Source: CAVSRC01 sp963732845 (lineage in GTDB: Bacteria; Pseudomonadota; Alphaproteobacteria; Rhizobiales; Kaistiaceae). Taken from it: a stretch of DNA of 64,000 nt. The stretch spans positions 124,001-188,000 of the forward strand of contig CAVTBE010000018.1 in the NCBI GenBank assembly GCA_963732845.1, in the 5' to 3' direction. Positions within the stretch are counted from its first letter, which is position 1. Each line of letters begins with the position of its first letter. The translations under genes and the position numbers were made by a program. Of this stretch, positions 16,476-25,320 are shown in pieces. The notes beneath the pieces were generated by a model, which made no database searches, was not told the origin of the DNA, and saw nothing but the letters and a program-made list of their open reading frames with translations.

Positions 16476-17744
16476 ATGGACATTTCCTTGAACACGTCAC
16501 GGCTGTCGCGTCGCCAGTTCGGCAGGCTCGCCGGCGTCGCGGGCCTGGCGCTCGGCACGTCGCCCGGGCTCATACGCTCCGCCCTCGCGGACACGCCGGA
16601 TTCGGCCCAGATCATCGCCGGCAAGGCCTCCGGGCTGATCGTGCACAATGCCGATCTCGGCGTCATGGAGACGCCGCTGGCCATGCTGCGCAAGTACGAT
16701 CACACGCCTAAGGAAATCCTCTTCAACCGCTTCCACTATCCCCATCAGGGCGATGCCTCCTGGTACGCGACGACGTCGCCGCCGCCTGCCGAGATGGTCA
16801 AGAACTGGACCATCCGTGTCGATGGCCTGGTCGAGCGGCCGCGTACGCTGACCATCGCCGATCTCGCCGCCCGGCCGCAGGAAACGCGCGTCTCGGTGCT
16901 CCAGTGCGCCGGCAACGGCCGCAGCTTCTATGCCGCCAAGGAGAAGGTCGCGGGTGGCCAGTGGAAGAACGGCGGCATGGGCAATGTGGTGTGGGAAGGC
17001 GTGCCGCTGCGGTCGCTGCTCGACGATCTCAAGATGGTCCCGAGCCCGGCGGCCCATTGGCTGACCGCCGAAGGCTGGGACCAGCCGGCGACGCCGGAAG
17101 GCTCCGACTTCGCTAAGAGCTATCACTTGTCCGATCCGGCTCTCGACAATGCCATCCTGGCTCTGAAGATGAACGGCGAGCCGATCCCGGCCACCAATGG
17201 CGGACCGGTCCGGCTGATCATCCCCGGCTATTACGGCAACATGAACGTCAAGATGCTGACCGTGCTGCTCTATGCCGCCGAGCAGTCGCCGAGCGCCTTC
17301 CAGTCGGTCGGCTATCGCATGCCGCTGGGGCCGGTCGAGCCGGGCCAGTTCGAGGCCAACGACTACACCATCTACAACAGCGTCCCGACCTACGGGCACA
17401 AGATCAAGAGCGTCATCTTCTCGCCGCTGCCCGAGGACGGCGCCAAGGCCGGCGCGGTGGAGATCACCGGCGTTGCCCTCAACGACGGCATGGCGGCAAT
17501 CACCAGCGTCGAGGTCTCCACCGATGGCGGCAAGAGCTGGCAATCGGCGGACATCAAGCCGCCGGAGAGCCCGTGGGCGTGGCACCACTGGTCGACCAAG
17601 GCGACGCTTGTCGCGGGGAGCAACGTGCTCATGTGCCGGGCGACCGACGCGCTCGGCCGGACGCAGCCGCTCGACGGTCTGACCCGCTGGAACCCGCGCG
17701 GCTATGAGTGGAACGGCGTCGATCGCGTCGAGATTTCCATCTGA
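16476..17744 (+). CDS. Molybdenum sulfite dehydrogenase catalytic subunit (SorA/SorT-like)
   Basis: This 422-residue protein has a Tat signal (SRRQFGRLAG), an oxidoreductase molybdopterin domain and a C-terminal Mo-co dimerisation domain (VSTDGGKSWQSAD, then WAWHHWS). The Mo-ligand cysteine lies in SVLQCAGNGRSFY. It would oxidise sulfite to sulfate in the periplasm. GGGGAGGGA ahead of ATG 16476 supports the start. The cytochrome c gene after a short hairpin gap is the likely electron acceptor, and the upstream sigma/anti-sigma pair the likely regulator. Confidence 0.87.
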   Translation: MDISLNTSRLSRRQFGRLAGVAGLALGTSPGLIRSALADTPDSAQIIAGKASGLIVHNADLGVMETPLAMLRKYDHTPKEILFNRFHYPHQGDASWYATTSPPPAEMVKNWTIRVDGLVERPRTLTIADLAARPQETRVSVLQCAGNGRSFYAAKEKVAGGQWKNGGMGNVVWEGVPLRSLLDDLKMVPSPAAHWLTAEGWDQPATPEGSDFAKSYHLSDPALDNAILALKMNGEPIPATNGGPVRLIIPGYYGNMNVKMLTVLLYAAEQSPSAFQSVGYRMPLGPVEPGQFEANDYTIYNSVPTYGHKIKSVIFSPLPEDGAKAGAVEITGVALNDGMAAITSVEVSTDGGKSWQSADIKPPESPWAWHHWSTKATLVAGSNVLMCRATDALGRTQPLDGLTRWNPRGYEWNGVDRVEISI

Positions 17745-17750
17745 ACGGTA

Positions 17751-17782
17751 ACGAGGCGCCGCCTGGAGCGGTGGCGCCTCGT
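17751..17782 (+). terminator. Intercistronic hairpin between the sulfite dehydrogenase and cytochrome genes
   Basis: ACGAGGCGCC pairs perfectly with GGCGCCTCGT across a 12-base loop. There is no T-run, so it is more likely a transcript-processing or attenuation element than a full terminator. Confidence 0.5.
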
Positions 17783-17799
17783 CCGCCACGCGTCCCCAA

Positions 17800-18531
17800 A
17801 TGCATCCACCGGAGTTTGGCGCTGTGCGACCGGCGACTGTCCCCCTCTTTGTCTTCGTAACGGCGCTGACATGCGCGGCTGCCTCCGCCGCCGAGCGCTT
17901 CAACCTCCCGGAAGGCCCCGGCCGCGAGCTGGTGTACGGCCACTGCCAGACCTGCCACGACCTGCAGTCGGTGCTTGATTCGGCCGGCATTCGCCGTGGT
18001 GCCTGGGATGCCGTCCTCGACAACATGAAAGGCTTCGGCCTGAGGATCAGCGACGACCAGCGCGCCAAGATCCTCGACTATCTCGGCACCTATCTCGGCC
18101 CCAAGCCGCCGCCCGCGGGCGGTGGCGGCGGCGGAGCGGTGGCGGCGGCCGACGGCGCCAAGGTCTACGAGGACACCTGCGTTGCCTGCCATCAGCCCGA
18201 CGGCAAGGGCAAGCCGGGCGAGTTCCCGCCCTTTGCCGGCAATCCGGATCTTTTTCTGGCGCCGGATTTCCCGGCGGTGGTGGCGCTCAACGGCCTCGAG
18301 GGCCCCATCGATGCGGAAGGCGAGCATATCGACGGTGCCATGCCGTCCTTCGATTTCCTCTCCGACGACGAGATTGCCGCGGTGGTGGCCTATGTCCGCG
18401 CGAACTTCGGCAATGACGCCGTCCGCCCGGCCGGCTTCGCTGACGTCACGCCGGCCGAGGTCGCTGCCCGGCGCGCCAAGCCGATGACGCCGGCGGAAGT
18501 CCACGACTATCGCGCTTCCCTGAAGAAGTAG
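17800..18531 (+). CDS. Di-heme cytochrome c, sulfite dehydrogenase electron acceptor (SorB-like)
   Basis: The 243-residue protein has a signal peptide (hydrophobic 13-30, cleavage near ASA) and two heme sites, CQTCH and CVACH. They are separated by a Pro/Gly-rich hinge (PPPAGGGGGG). The second domain is a class I cytochrome c with MPSFDFLSDDE supplying the likely axial Met. Position directly after the sulfite dehydrogenase implies that it takes its electrons in the periplasm and passes them to the respiratory chain. Confidence 0.83.
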   Translation: MHPPEFGAVRPATVPLFVFVTALTCAAASAAERFNLPEGPGRELVYGHCQTCHDLQSVLDSAGIRRGAWDAVLDNMKGFGLRISDDQRAKILDYLGTYLGPKPPPAGGGGGGAVAAADGAKVYEDTCVACHQPDGKGKPGEFPPFAGNPDLFLAPDFPAVVALNGLEGPIDAEGEHIDGAMPSFDFLSDDEIAAVVAYVRANFGNDAVRPAGFADVTPAEVAARRAKPMTPAEVHDYRASLKK

Positions 18532-18684
18532 GCCCCCCTGCCTGCGACGCCGGCAACCGTGCGTTGGGCCGCGACGGCTGCGCCGCTTTCTCCGCTGTGC
18601 TAGAGACCCGGCGCTGCAATGCGCGCTCGGGGAAGCGCCGCCACGACATCCGGCAGGCGCCCGGGCAATGACGGGAGGAAACCC

Positions 18685-19410
18685 ATGAGCTTCGCTGGCA
18701 AGTCGGTTCTGGTGACCGGAGCGGGCAAGGGAATCGGCAGAGCGATCGCAACCATGCTGGTCGAGCGCGGCGCCGATGTGGTCGCGCTCAGTCGCTCGGC
18801 GGACGACCTCGACGTGCTTGCCAGCGAAATCGGGTGCCGGACGATCGTCGCCGATCTCGCCGACCCGGAGGCGGCGCGCGCCGCAGCGCGGCGGGCGATG
18901 CCGGTCGACCTCCTGGTCAACAATGCCGGCATCTCCATCCTCTCTTCATTCGTCGAGACGCGCATCGAGGATTTCGACCTCATCCATGCGGTCAACACGC
19001 GGGCGCCGCTGATCGTCTCACAGGAATATGCGCGCGACCGCATGGCGCGGGGCCTGGGCGGCGCGATCGTCAACGTCTCCAGCAATGCTGCCTGGATGGG
19101 CTGGGCGGATCACGCCGCCTACTGTGCCAGCAAGGGCGGGCTCGACGCGATGAGCCGGGTGATGGCCAACGAACTCGGCCGCGTCGGCATCCGGGTCAAC
19201 TGCGTCAACCCCACCGTCACGCTCACGGCCATGGGCGAGCTTGCCTGGAGCGATGCGGCCAAGGCCGACCCGATCCGCAACCGCATTCCGATCGGCCGCT
19301 TCCTCACGCCTGCGGAGGTGGCCGAGACGGTGTTGTTCCTGCTGAGCGACGCGGCTTCGTCGCTGAACGGGCTGAGCCTCCCGGTCGACGGCGGCTTTGC
19401 GGTGGACTGA
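18685..19410 (+). CDS. Short-chain dehydrogenase, L-xylulose reductase (DCXR)-like
   Basis: This 241-residue SDR has TGAGKGIGRAI, NNAGIS, catalytic Ser in NVSSNA and YCASKGGLDAM. Beyond the general fold it shows the DCXR signature VNCVNPTVTLTAMGELAWSD and the ending NGLSLPVDGGFAVD, so L-xylulose or a related dicarbonyl sugar is the best guess. ATG 18685 follows GGGAGGA. The gene runs toward LacI, and its last 107 bases overlap the antisense end of that gene. Confidence 0.78.
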   Translation: MSFAGKSVLVTGAGKGIGRAIATMLVERGADVVALSRSADDLDVLASEIGCRTIVADLADPEAARAAARRAMPVDLLVNNAGISILSSFVETRIEDFDLIHAVNTRAPLIVSQEYARDRMARGLGGAIVNVSSNAAWMGWADHAAYCASKGGLDAMSRVMANELGRVGIRVNCVNPTVTLTAMGELAWSDAAKADPIRNRIPIGRFLTPAEVAETVLFLLSDAASSLNGLSLPVDGGFAVD

Positions 19411-20500
19411 CCGGCTCGCGCGGCGCCGCCACCGAATCCCTGGCCACCAGCGGGCATTCGAGCTTGGTGATCGGGTAGCGGCGGTTGCCGCCGTGGAACG
19501 GCTCGTCGAGCCGCTGGACGGCCCATTGCCCCATCGCCCGGTGGGGCAGGATCGAAGAGGTCAGGCGCGGATGCAGGTGGCGCGCGATTTCTTCGTCGTC
19601 GTAGCCGATGACCGACATGTCCTCCGGAATCCTGAGGCCGGCTTCCTTGAGCGCCTCGTAGCAGCCGATGGCGGTGCGATCGTTCTGGCAGAAGATGGCG
19701 GTGGGCCGCTCGGACAGCGCCAGCAGCTTGGTGGTTCCGGCGTAGCCGGCGCTCGCCGACCAGTCGCCCTCGACGACCAGGGCCGGATCGAACGGAATAT
19801 CCGCCGTGGCCAGCGCCCTGCGGTAGCCTTCGAGCCGGTCCTGCGCCGCCTCCATCCACGGTTCGCCCATGATCGTGCCGATGCGCGTGTGGCCCCACTC
19901 GATCAGGTGGCGCGTCGCCCGCTGCCCGCCGGCGATCTCGCTCGGCACCACCGCCGGGAAGGCGCCGTCGGCGGTGTAGCAGTTGAGCAGGATGACCGGA
20001 ACGGGCAGCTGCCGGAGATAATCGGGCGCTTCGATCTCGCGGGTGAAGATGGTCATGTAGATGAGCGCGCCGATGCCGTGGCTGGCGAGCAGCTCGATGG
20101 TGCGCGGCTCCATGCGCTCGTCGGACTGGGTCTGCGCCATCAAGACGACGTTACCGGCAACCCAGGACGCCTGCCGGGCGCCCTCGATGGCGACGACCGC
20201 TTCCGGGCTGGTCGACAGCTGGTCGACGACGAAACCGATCGATCCGTCGGTGGCGGGTGCATTCACCGTCTTGAGTGCGGCGAGGCTCGGCGGCGCATAG
20301 CCGAGCGCGCGCGCGGCGGTGATCACGCGGACGCGTGTCTGCTCAGAGATCCTGATGCTCTGGTTGCGGTTGAGCACGAACGAGACGGTTGCCTGCGAGC
20401 AGCCGGCTTCGCGCGCGATGTCGGTCATCGTGACGCGTCTGGCCTGGCGCGGGCTCCGTTGGCGCGGGCGCGCCCGGGTCTTCGCCACCACGTCATCCAT
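19304..20500 (-). CDS. LacI-family transcriptional repressor
   Basis: The HTH is classic (TMTDIAREAGCSQATVSFVL), followed by the hinge and a periplasmic-binding-like sensor domain with SVIGYDDEEIARHLHPRLTS. ATG at 20500 is chosen; an upstream frame adds 25 basic residues without family character. A normal LacI would end near LECPLVARDS, but this frame continues about 35 residues and overlaps the SDR gene antisense. That tail is low-complexity and probably dispensable or the product of a lost stop. It is divergent from the furanose importer and likely represses it. Confidence 0.83.
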   Translation of the reverse strand: MDDVVAKTRARPRQRSPRQARRVTMTDIAREAGCSQATVSFVLNRNQSIRISEQTRVRVITAARALGYAPPSLAALKTVNAPATDGSIGFVVDQLSTSPEAVVAIEGARQASWVAGNVVLMAQTQSDERMEPRTIELLASHGIGALIYMTIFTREIEAPDYLRQLPVPVILLNCYTADGAFPAVVPSEIAGGQRATRHLIEWGHTRIGTIMGEPWMEAAQDRLEGYRRALATADIPFDPALVVEGDWSASAGYAGTTKLLALSERPTAIFCQNDRTAIGCYEALKEAGLRIPEDMSVIGYDDEEIARHLHPRLTSSILPHRAMGQWAVQRLDEPFHGGNRRYPITKLECPLVARDSVAAPREPVSPPQSRRRPGGSARSATKPRRSAGTTPSRPPPQA

Positions 20501-20622
20501 CGACTCGGTCCCTTCCCGGTCCCCCCGCCTTGTCTTACGTGCCCGTCGCCCGTGCGAAAAGAGGCGTCGGCACATATGTCAGCGAGGCTGACTAATAATT
20601 ATAACTTATATGTTGACTTAGA

Positions 20623-20638
20623 TTGATCAGTTGATCAA
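20623..20638. promoter_or_regulatory. Candidate LacI operator
   Basis: TTGATCAGTTGATCAA is an even palindrome with one mismatched pair, the form bound by LacI-family dimers. It lies in the AT-rich gap between the repressor and the importer, just after a TTGACT that could be a -35 box. Confidence 0.5.
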
Positions 20639-20713
20639 GGATAGAGTTCGCGAGGGGCAAAGACCCCACGCGTTTCACGTATCATTCGTGACCTTCTGGG
20701 AGGAGAAGCATCG

Positions 20714-21694
20714 ATGATTACTCGCCGTAATCTCTTACTTGGAACGGCCGCCGGCGTGGCCGTCGGTCTTGTCGGCACCCGTGCTGCGCTGGCGGCGCTG
20801 CCGCCACTGGCCAAGAAGGACACCTACAAGGTCGGCTTCGCGCAGACCGAGAGCAACAACCCGTGGCGCCTGGCCGAAACCAAGAGCATGCAGGACGAAG
20901 CCAAGAAGCTCGGCTATCAGCTCGTCTTCACCGACGCGGCCGGCTCGTCCGCCAAGCAGGCGTCGGACGTCAACTCGATGATCGCGCAGGGCGTCGACGC
21001 GATCTTCCTGCCGCCGCGCGAGGACAAGCCGCTGGTGCCGGTCATCCTGGCCGCCCGTGACGCCGGCATTCCGGTGTTCCTCATCGACCGCGATGTCGAT
21101 CACACCATGGCCCAGCCGGGCGTCGACTACGTCACCTTCATCGGCTCGGACTTCGTCGAGGAAGGCCGGCGGATCGCCGAGTGGCTGGTCAAGAACGCCA
21201 ACGGCCGCTCCAAGATCATCGAGCTGGAAGGCACCGTCGGTGCATCGCCGGCCAACGATCGCAAGAAGGGCTTCGACGACGCCATCAACGCCGCCGGCGG
21301 CTTCACCATCGTCGCCTCGCAGTCGGGCGACTTCGCCCGCGACAAGGGCCGTCAGGTCGCCGAGACGCTGCTGCAGGCGCATCCCGACGCCGACATCATC
21401 TACGCCCACAACGACGAGATGGCGCTCGGTGCCATCGCGGCGCTCGAGGCGGCCGGCAAGGTGCCGGGCAAGGACGTGCTGATCGTCTCCATCGACGGCG
21501 AGCACGACGGCGTGCAGGCGATCGTCGACGGCAAGATCGGCGCCATCTGCGGATGCAGCCCGCTGTTCGGGCCGAAGGCGTTCGCCACCATGCTCGACTA
21601 TGCGGACGGCAAGACGATCCCGCCGTTCATCAAGAACGACGACGATTTCTACGACGGCACCGACGCCGCCGCGAAACTCGCGGGAGCGTTCTGA
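20714..21694 (+). CDS. Sugar ABC transporter substrate-binding protein (YtfQ-like)
   Basis: The 326-residue periplasmic protein has a signal sequence starting MITRRNLLLGTAA (twin Arg, so Tat export is possible). Its fold is the Peripla_BP_4 type. Pattern similarity to E. coli YtfQ, the galactofuranose-binding protein, is strong: ELEGTVGASPANDRKKGFDD, SQSGDFARDKG, YAHNDEMALGAI and SIDGEHDGVQA. It heads a four-gene importer. GGGAGGAG supports the start. A perfect 10-bp hairpin follows and would favour excess binding protein over membrane parts. Confidence 0.85.
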   Translation: MITRRNLLLGTAAGVAVGLVGTRAALAALPPLAKKDTYKVGFAQTESNNPWRLAETKSMQDEAKKLGYQLVFTDAAGSSAKQASDVNSMIAQGVDAIFLPPREDKPLVPVILAARDAGIPVFLIDRDVDHTMAQPGVDYVTFIGSDFVEEGRRIAEWLVKNANGRSKIIELEGTVGASPANDRKKGFDDAINAAGGFTIVASQSGDFARDKGRQVAETLLQAHPDADIIYAHNDEMALGAIAALEAAGKVPGKDVLIVSIDGEHDGVQAIVDGKIGAICGCSPLFGPKAFATMLDYADGKTIPPFIKNDDDFYDGTDAAAKLAGAF

Positions 21695-21713
21695 TTCGTC
21701 TAGAATGCGATGA

Positions 21714-21739
21714 GCCCTCCCCGCTCCGGCGGGGAGGGC
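21714..21739 (+). terminator. Intercistronic hairpin after the binding-protein gene
   Basis: GCCCTCCCCG pairs perfectly with CGGGGAGGGC around CTCCGG. There is no T tract. Such hairpins after binding-protein genes usually stabilise the upstream message and attenuate the rest of the operon. Confidence 0.6.
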
Positions 21740-21757
21740 TTGCCGCGGAGTCATGCC

Positions 21758-23308
21758 ATGTCGACGGAACCCGACGTCTCAGGTCCGCCGCTTCTTGCGA
21801 TGAACATGATCCAGAAGCGTTTCGCCGGCATCCCGGCGCTGGCGGACGCTTCGCTGGAGGTCTTGCGCGGTGAGGTTCATGCCCTGGTTGGGCAGAACGG
21901 CGCCGGCAAATCCACGCTGATCAAGACACTGACCGGCTATTACCGGCGCGACAGCGGCGAGGTCCTGTTCGAGGGCAAGCCGTTCGAGGTCGGCTCGCCG
22001 CACGAGGCGCAGCGCCACGGCATCAGCACCATCTACCAGGAGATCAACCTCGTCCCGCTGCGCTCGGTGACCGAGAACATCTGCCTGGGCCGCAAGTTCT
22101 CGCGCTACGGCATGCTCGACTGGCGCGCCATGCACGCCGAGGCCGAGCGCCTGCTCAGCCGCTTCGACGTCCATATCAATGTCGGGCGGCCGCTCGGCGC
22201 GTTCTCGACCGCCACCCAGCAGATGGTCGCCATCGCCCGGGCGATCGGCTTTTCGGCGCGCCTGGTCATCATGGACGAGCCGACCTCCTCGCTCGACGAA
22301 CGCGAGGTGGAGATTCTCTTCGGCGTCATCCGCCAGCTCAAGGCGGAGGGCATCTCGGTCGTCTTCGTCAGCCACAAGCTCGACGAGCTCTACGCCGTGT
22401 GCGACCGCGTCACCATCATGCGCGACGGCCGCACCGTGCGCGTCGCCAACCTGACCGACATCAGCAAGGTCGACCTGATTTCGGCCATGATCGGCCGCGA
22501 GGTCGCCACCGCCGAAGGTCACTCGACCTCGTTCTCGGGCGAGCGCCGCGCGCATACCGGTGAACCACTGTTCTCGGCCTCGGGGCTGGCTGCCGGCCAC
22601 GCCGTGCGCGACGTCAGCTTCGCGGTCCATCCGGGCGAGATCGCCGGCTTCGCCGGCCTGCTCGGCGCCGGCCGCACGGAGACCGCACGCCTGATCTTCG
22701 GCGCCGACCGGGCCCGCGCAGGCGACATGCAGGTTGCCGGCCGACTGTACCGGCCTGCCCGGCCCGCCGACGGCATCGCCGCCGGCATGGGCTTCTGCTC
22801 TGAGGACCGCAAGATCGAGGGCATCGTCCCCGACATGACGGTCGCCGAGAACATGACGCTGGCGCTGCTGCCTTCGATCAGCCGCAACGGAATCCTCGAC
22901 GACGCACAGCAGCGGCAGATCGTCGACCGCTTTATCAAGCAGCTCGACATCAAGTGCTCGGGCCCCAACCAGCGTGTCCGTGATCTCTCCGGCGGCAACC
23001 AGCAGAAGGTGCTGCTGGCGCGCTGGCTGGCGCTGGGCCCCAAACTGCTCATCCTCGACGAGCCGACGCGCGGTATCGACGTCGGCGCCAAGGCCGAGAT
23101 CCAGCGCCTGATCCAGGGGCTGGCCGACCAGGGCCTGGCGGTGGTGATGATCTCGTCGGAGCTGGAGGAGATCGCCGAAGGCGCCGACCGCATCTTCGTG
23201 CTGCGCGACGGGGTGATGGTCGCCGAGCTCGACGGCAACCTGGTCACCGAAGATCAGATCGTCGCCGCCATGGCGCATGGACACGAACAGCCCGAGGCGG
23301 TCGAATGA
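21758..23308 (+). CDS. Sugar ABC transporter ATP-binding protein (YtfR-like, two ABC domains)
   Basis: This 516-residue protein is a tandem ATPase. The first half has Walker A GQNGAGKSTLIK and Walker B LVIMDEPTSSLD. The second half has the degenerate Walker A GLLGAGRTETAR usual in this family, signature LSGGNQQKV, and LLILDEPTRGID. It energises import of the furanose bound by the preceding protein. ATG 21758 is preferred, with one in-frame start 48 bases earlier. It overlaps the next gene by four bases. Confidence 0.88.
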   Translation: MSTEPDVSGPPLLAMNMIQKRFAGIPALADASLEVLRGEVHALVGQNGAGKSTLIKTLTGYYRRDSGEVLFEGKPFEVGSPHEAQRHGISTIYQEINLVPLRSVTENICLGRKFSRYGMLDWRAMHAEAERLLSRFDVHINVGRPLGAFSTATQQMVAIARAIGFSARLVIMDEPTSSLDEREVEILFGVIRQLKAEGISVVFVSHKLDELYAVCDRVTIMRDGRTVRVANLTDISKVDLISAMIGREVATAEGHSTSFSGERRAHTGEPLFSASGLAAGHAVRDVSFAVHPGEIAGFAGLLGAGRTETARLIFGADRARAGDMQVAGRLYRPARPADGIAAGMGFCSEDRKIEGIVPDMTVAENMTLALLPSISRNGILDDAQQRQIVDRFIKQLDIKCSGPNQRVRDLSGGNQQKVLLARWLALGPKLLILDEPTRGIDVGAKAEIQRLIQGLADQGLAVVMISSELEEIAEGADRIFVLRDGVMVAELDGNLVTEDQIVAAMAHGHEQPEAVE

Positions 23309-24306
23309 GCGACGCTGTCCAGCCGCACGCCAGCGAAGCGCGGCGTTTCTTCGATCCCGTCGAGTTCCTCAGCCGCTACGGCATGCTGCTGGCGCTGGCG
23401 ATCCTGCTCGTCTTCAACTTCGTGCATACGCCGAACTTCGTCTCGCTGCAGACGCTCAACGTGAACCTCACGCAGGTCTGCACCATCGTCATCGTCGCGG
23501 TCGGCATGACCTTCGTCATCGCCTCGGGCGGCATCGACCTCTCGGTCGGCTCGCTGATGGCGATCTCGGGCGCGCTGGCGCCGATCATCTTCATGGGCAA
23601 GTGGGTGCCCATCGGCAACATCTATGTCGCCGTCGCCGTAGCGATGTTCGTCTCGATCGCGGTCGTCGGGCTGTTTGGCCTGTTCAACGGCTTCCTTGTG
23701 GCGCGCTTCAACATCCAGCCGATCGTGGCCACACTGGTGCTGTTCATCGCCGGACGCGGCATCGCCCAGGTGCTGACCAACGGCAACCTGCAGACCTTCC
23801 GCGTGCCCGAGTTTTCGTGGATCGGACTGTCGCGGCCGTTCGGCATTCCGGCGCAGGTCATCCTGATGGCGATCATCGTGGTGATCGCGGCCTGGGCGCT
23901 GAAACGCACGGTCTTCGGCCGCGGGGTGCTGGCGGTCGGCGGCAACGAGAAGGCGTCGGAGCTGTCCGGCCTGCCGGTGGCGCGCATCAAGCTGGCCGTC
24001 TACGCCATCTCGGGACTGTGCGCCGGGCTCGCCGGGCTCATCGTCATCGCCATCAACTCGTCGAGCGACGCCAACCTCGTTGGCCTCGGTTCCGAGCTCG
24101 ACGCCATCGCCGCGGTCGCTGTCGGCGGCACGCCGTTCACCGGCGGCAGGGCAACCATCATCGGCACCGTGCTCGGGGCGCTGACCATCCAGCTGGTGCG
24201 CTACACGCTGCTCGCCAACGGGGTTCCCGACGCCGCTGCGCTCGTGGTCAAGGCCGCCATCATCGCCGCAGCGGTGTGGCTGCAGCAGCAGAACAGGGCG
24301 AACTGA
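23305..24306 (+). CDS. Sugar ABC transporter permease (YtfT-like)
   Basis: The 333-residue polytopic protein has about eight to ten hydrophobic spans and the BPD_transp_2 motif ASGGIDLSVGSLMAISG. The conserved AVGGNEKASELSGLPV loop contacts the ATPase. It overlaps both neighbours by a few bases (ATGA-type), showing tight translational coupling. It is one of the two different permeases expected for YtfQRT/YjfF-type importers. Confidence 0.87.
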   Translation: MSDAVQPHASEARRFFDPVEFLSRYGMLLALAILLVFNFVHTPNFVSLQTLNVNLTQVCTIVIVAVGMTFVIASGGIDLSVGSLMAISGALAPIIFMGKWVPIGNIYVAVAVAMFVSIAVVGLFGLFNGFLVARFNIQPIVATLVLFIAGRGIAQVLTNGNLQTFRVPEFSWIGLSRPFGIPAQVILMAIIVVIAAWALKRTVFGRGVLAVGGNEKASELSGLPVARIKLAVYAISGLCAGLAGLIVIAINSSSDANLVGLGSELDAIAAVAVGGTPFTGGRATIIGTVLGALTIQLVRYTLLANGVPDAAALVVKAAIIAAAVWLQQQNRAN

Positions 24307-25272
24307 TGCGCCGCACCTCGCTCATCCGCGCCTTCGGCACCTACGGTGTGGTAGTCGGCGCTCGCCGCGCTGATCCTCTTCGGATTCCTGCGCTACGACC
24401 GCTTCCTGTCGATGTACAACATCATGAGCGTGCTCAGGTACAACTCGATGTTCGAGCTGGTATCGCTGGGCATGTGCTTCGTCATCATGACCGGCGGCAT
24501 CGATCTCAGCGTCGGGGGCGTCGCCGCCATGGCGAGCGTCGCCTCGGCGCTGGCGAGCCCCTACGGCCTGGTGCCGGGGCTTGCCGCCGGCGTCGGCATC
24601 GGGCTCGCCGCCGGGATCGTCAACGGCGTGCTGGTCACCAAGATGCGGCTCCTGCCGTTCATCGCCACGCTGGCCACCATGCTTGCCGCCCAGGGCACCG
24701 GGCTGCTGATGGCCGGCAATGCCACCGTCGGGGTCGACTACAAGAGCGGCTTCACCGCCTTCGGCCAGGGCAACTGGTGGATCTTCCCGATTCCCGCGGT
24801 GGTCGCCGTCGTCGCCTATGTGTTCGGCTCGATCATCCTCAATTTCACCGGCTTCGGGCGAACGGTGCTGGCCATCGGCGGCGGCGAGGACGCCACCAAG
24901 CTGATGGGCCTCAGGGCCGACCGCACCAAGTTCATCGTCTATCTGGCCAGCGGCGGGCTGGCCGGCCTCGCCGGCACCATCCTGGCCTCGCAGTTCGGCG
25001 CCGGCCAGCCGATCGAGGGCGTCGGCTGGGAGCTGTTCGCCATCGCTGCCGTCGTGGTCGGCGGCACGCTGCTCACCGGCGGCTCCGGCTCGGTCATCAC
25101 GACGCTCGCCGGCGTGTTGCTGCTCGGCATCCTGTTCAACGTTCTCAACTTCGAGAACGGCATGGGCTGGATCTCGCTGTCGGCCTACTGGCAGAGCGTG
25201 ATCCGCGGAGCTTTCCTGCTGGTCGTCGTGCTCATCCAGGCGCGCCTGTCGCGCACTGCCAAGATGGCGTAG
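24306..25272 (+). CDS. Sugar ABC transporter permease (YjfF-like), frameshifted near the start
   Basis: From MYNIMSVLRYNS (24412) onward the frame is a complete permease with MTGGIDLSVGGVAAMASVAS and AIGGGEDATKLMGLRA. The natural start is ATG 24306, which overlaps the previous stop and encodes MRRTSLIRAFGTYGVV. One extra A at about 24353 then breaks the frame. Without it the reading is VVSALAALILFGFLRYDRFLS, running smoothly into the rest. As written, only a shorter protein lacking the first membrane span could be made, from the internal ATG at 24412. Confidence 0.8.
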
Positions 25273-25320
25273 CCGGCATCCCGTCGCGCGGAGGCCGGCC
25301 GCGCCCGACCTGCAAATCGC

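Noticed and set aside
16497..18504. Long reverse frames opposite the sulfite dehydrogenase and cytochrome genes
   Set aside because: Antisense to genes with heme and molybdopterin motifs; no start signal or domain.
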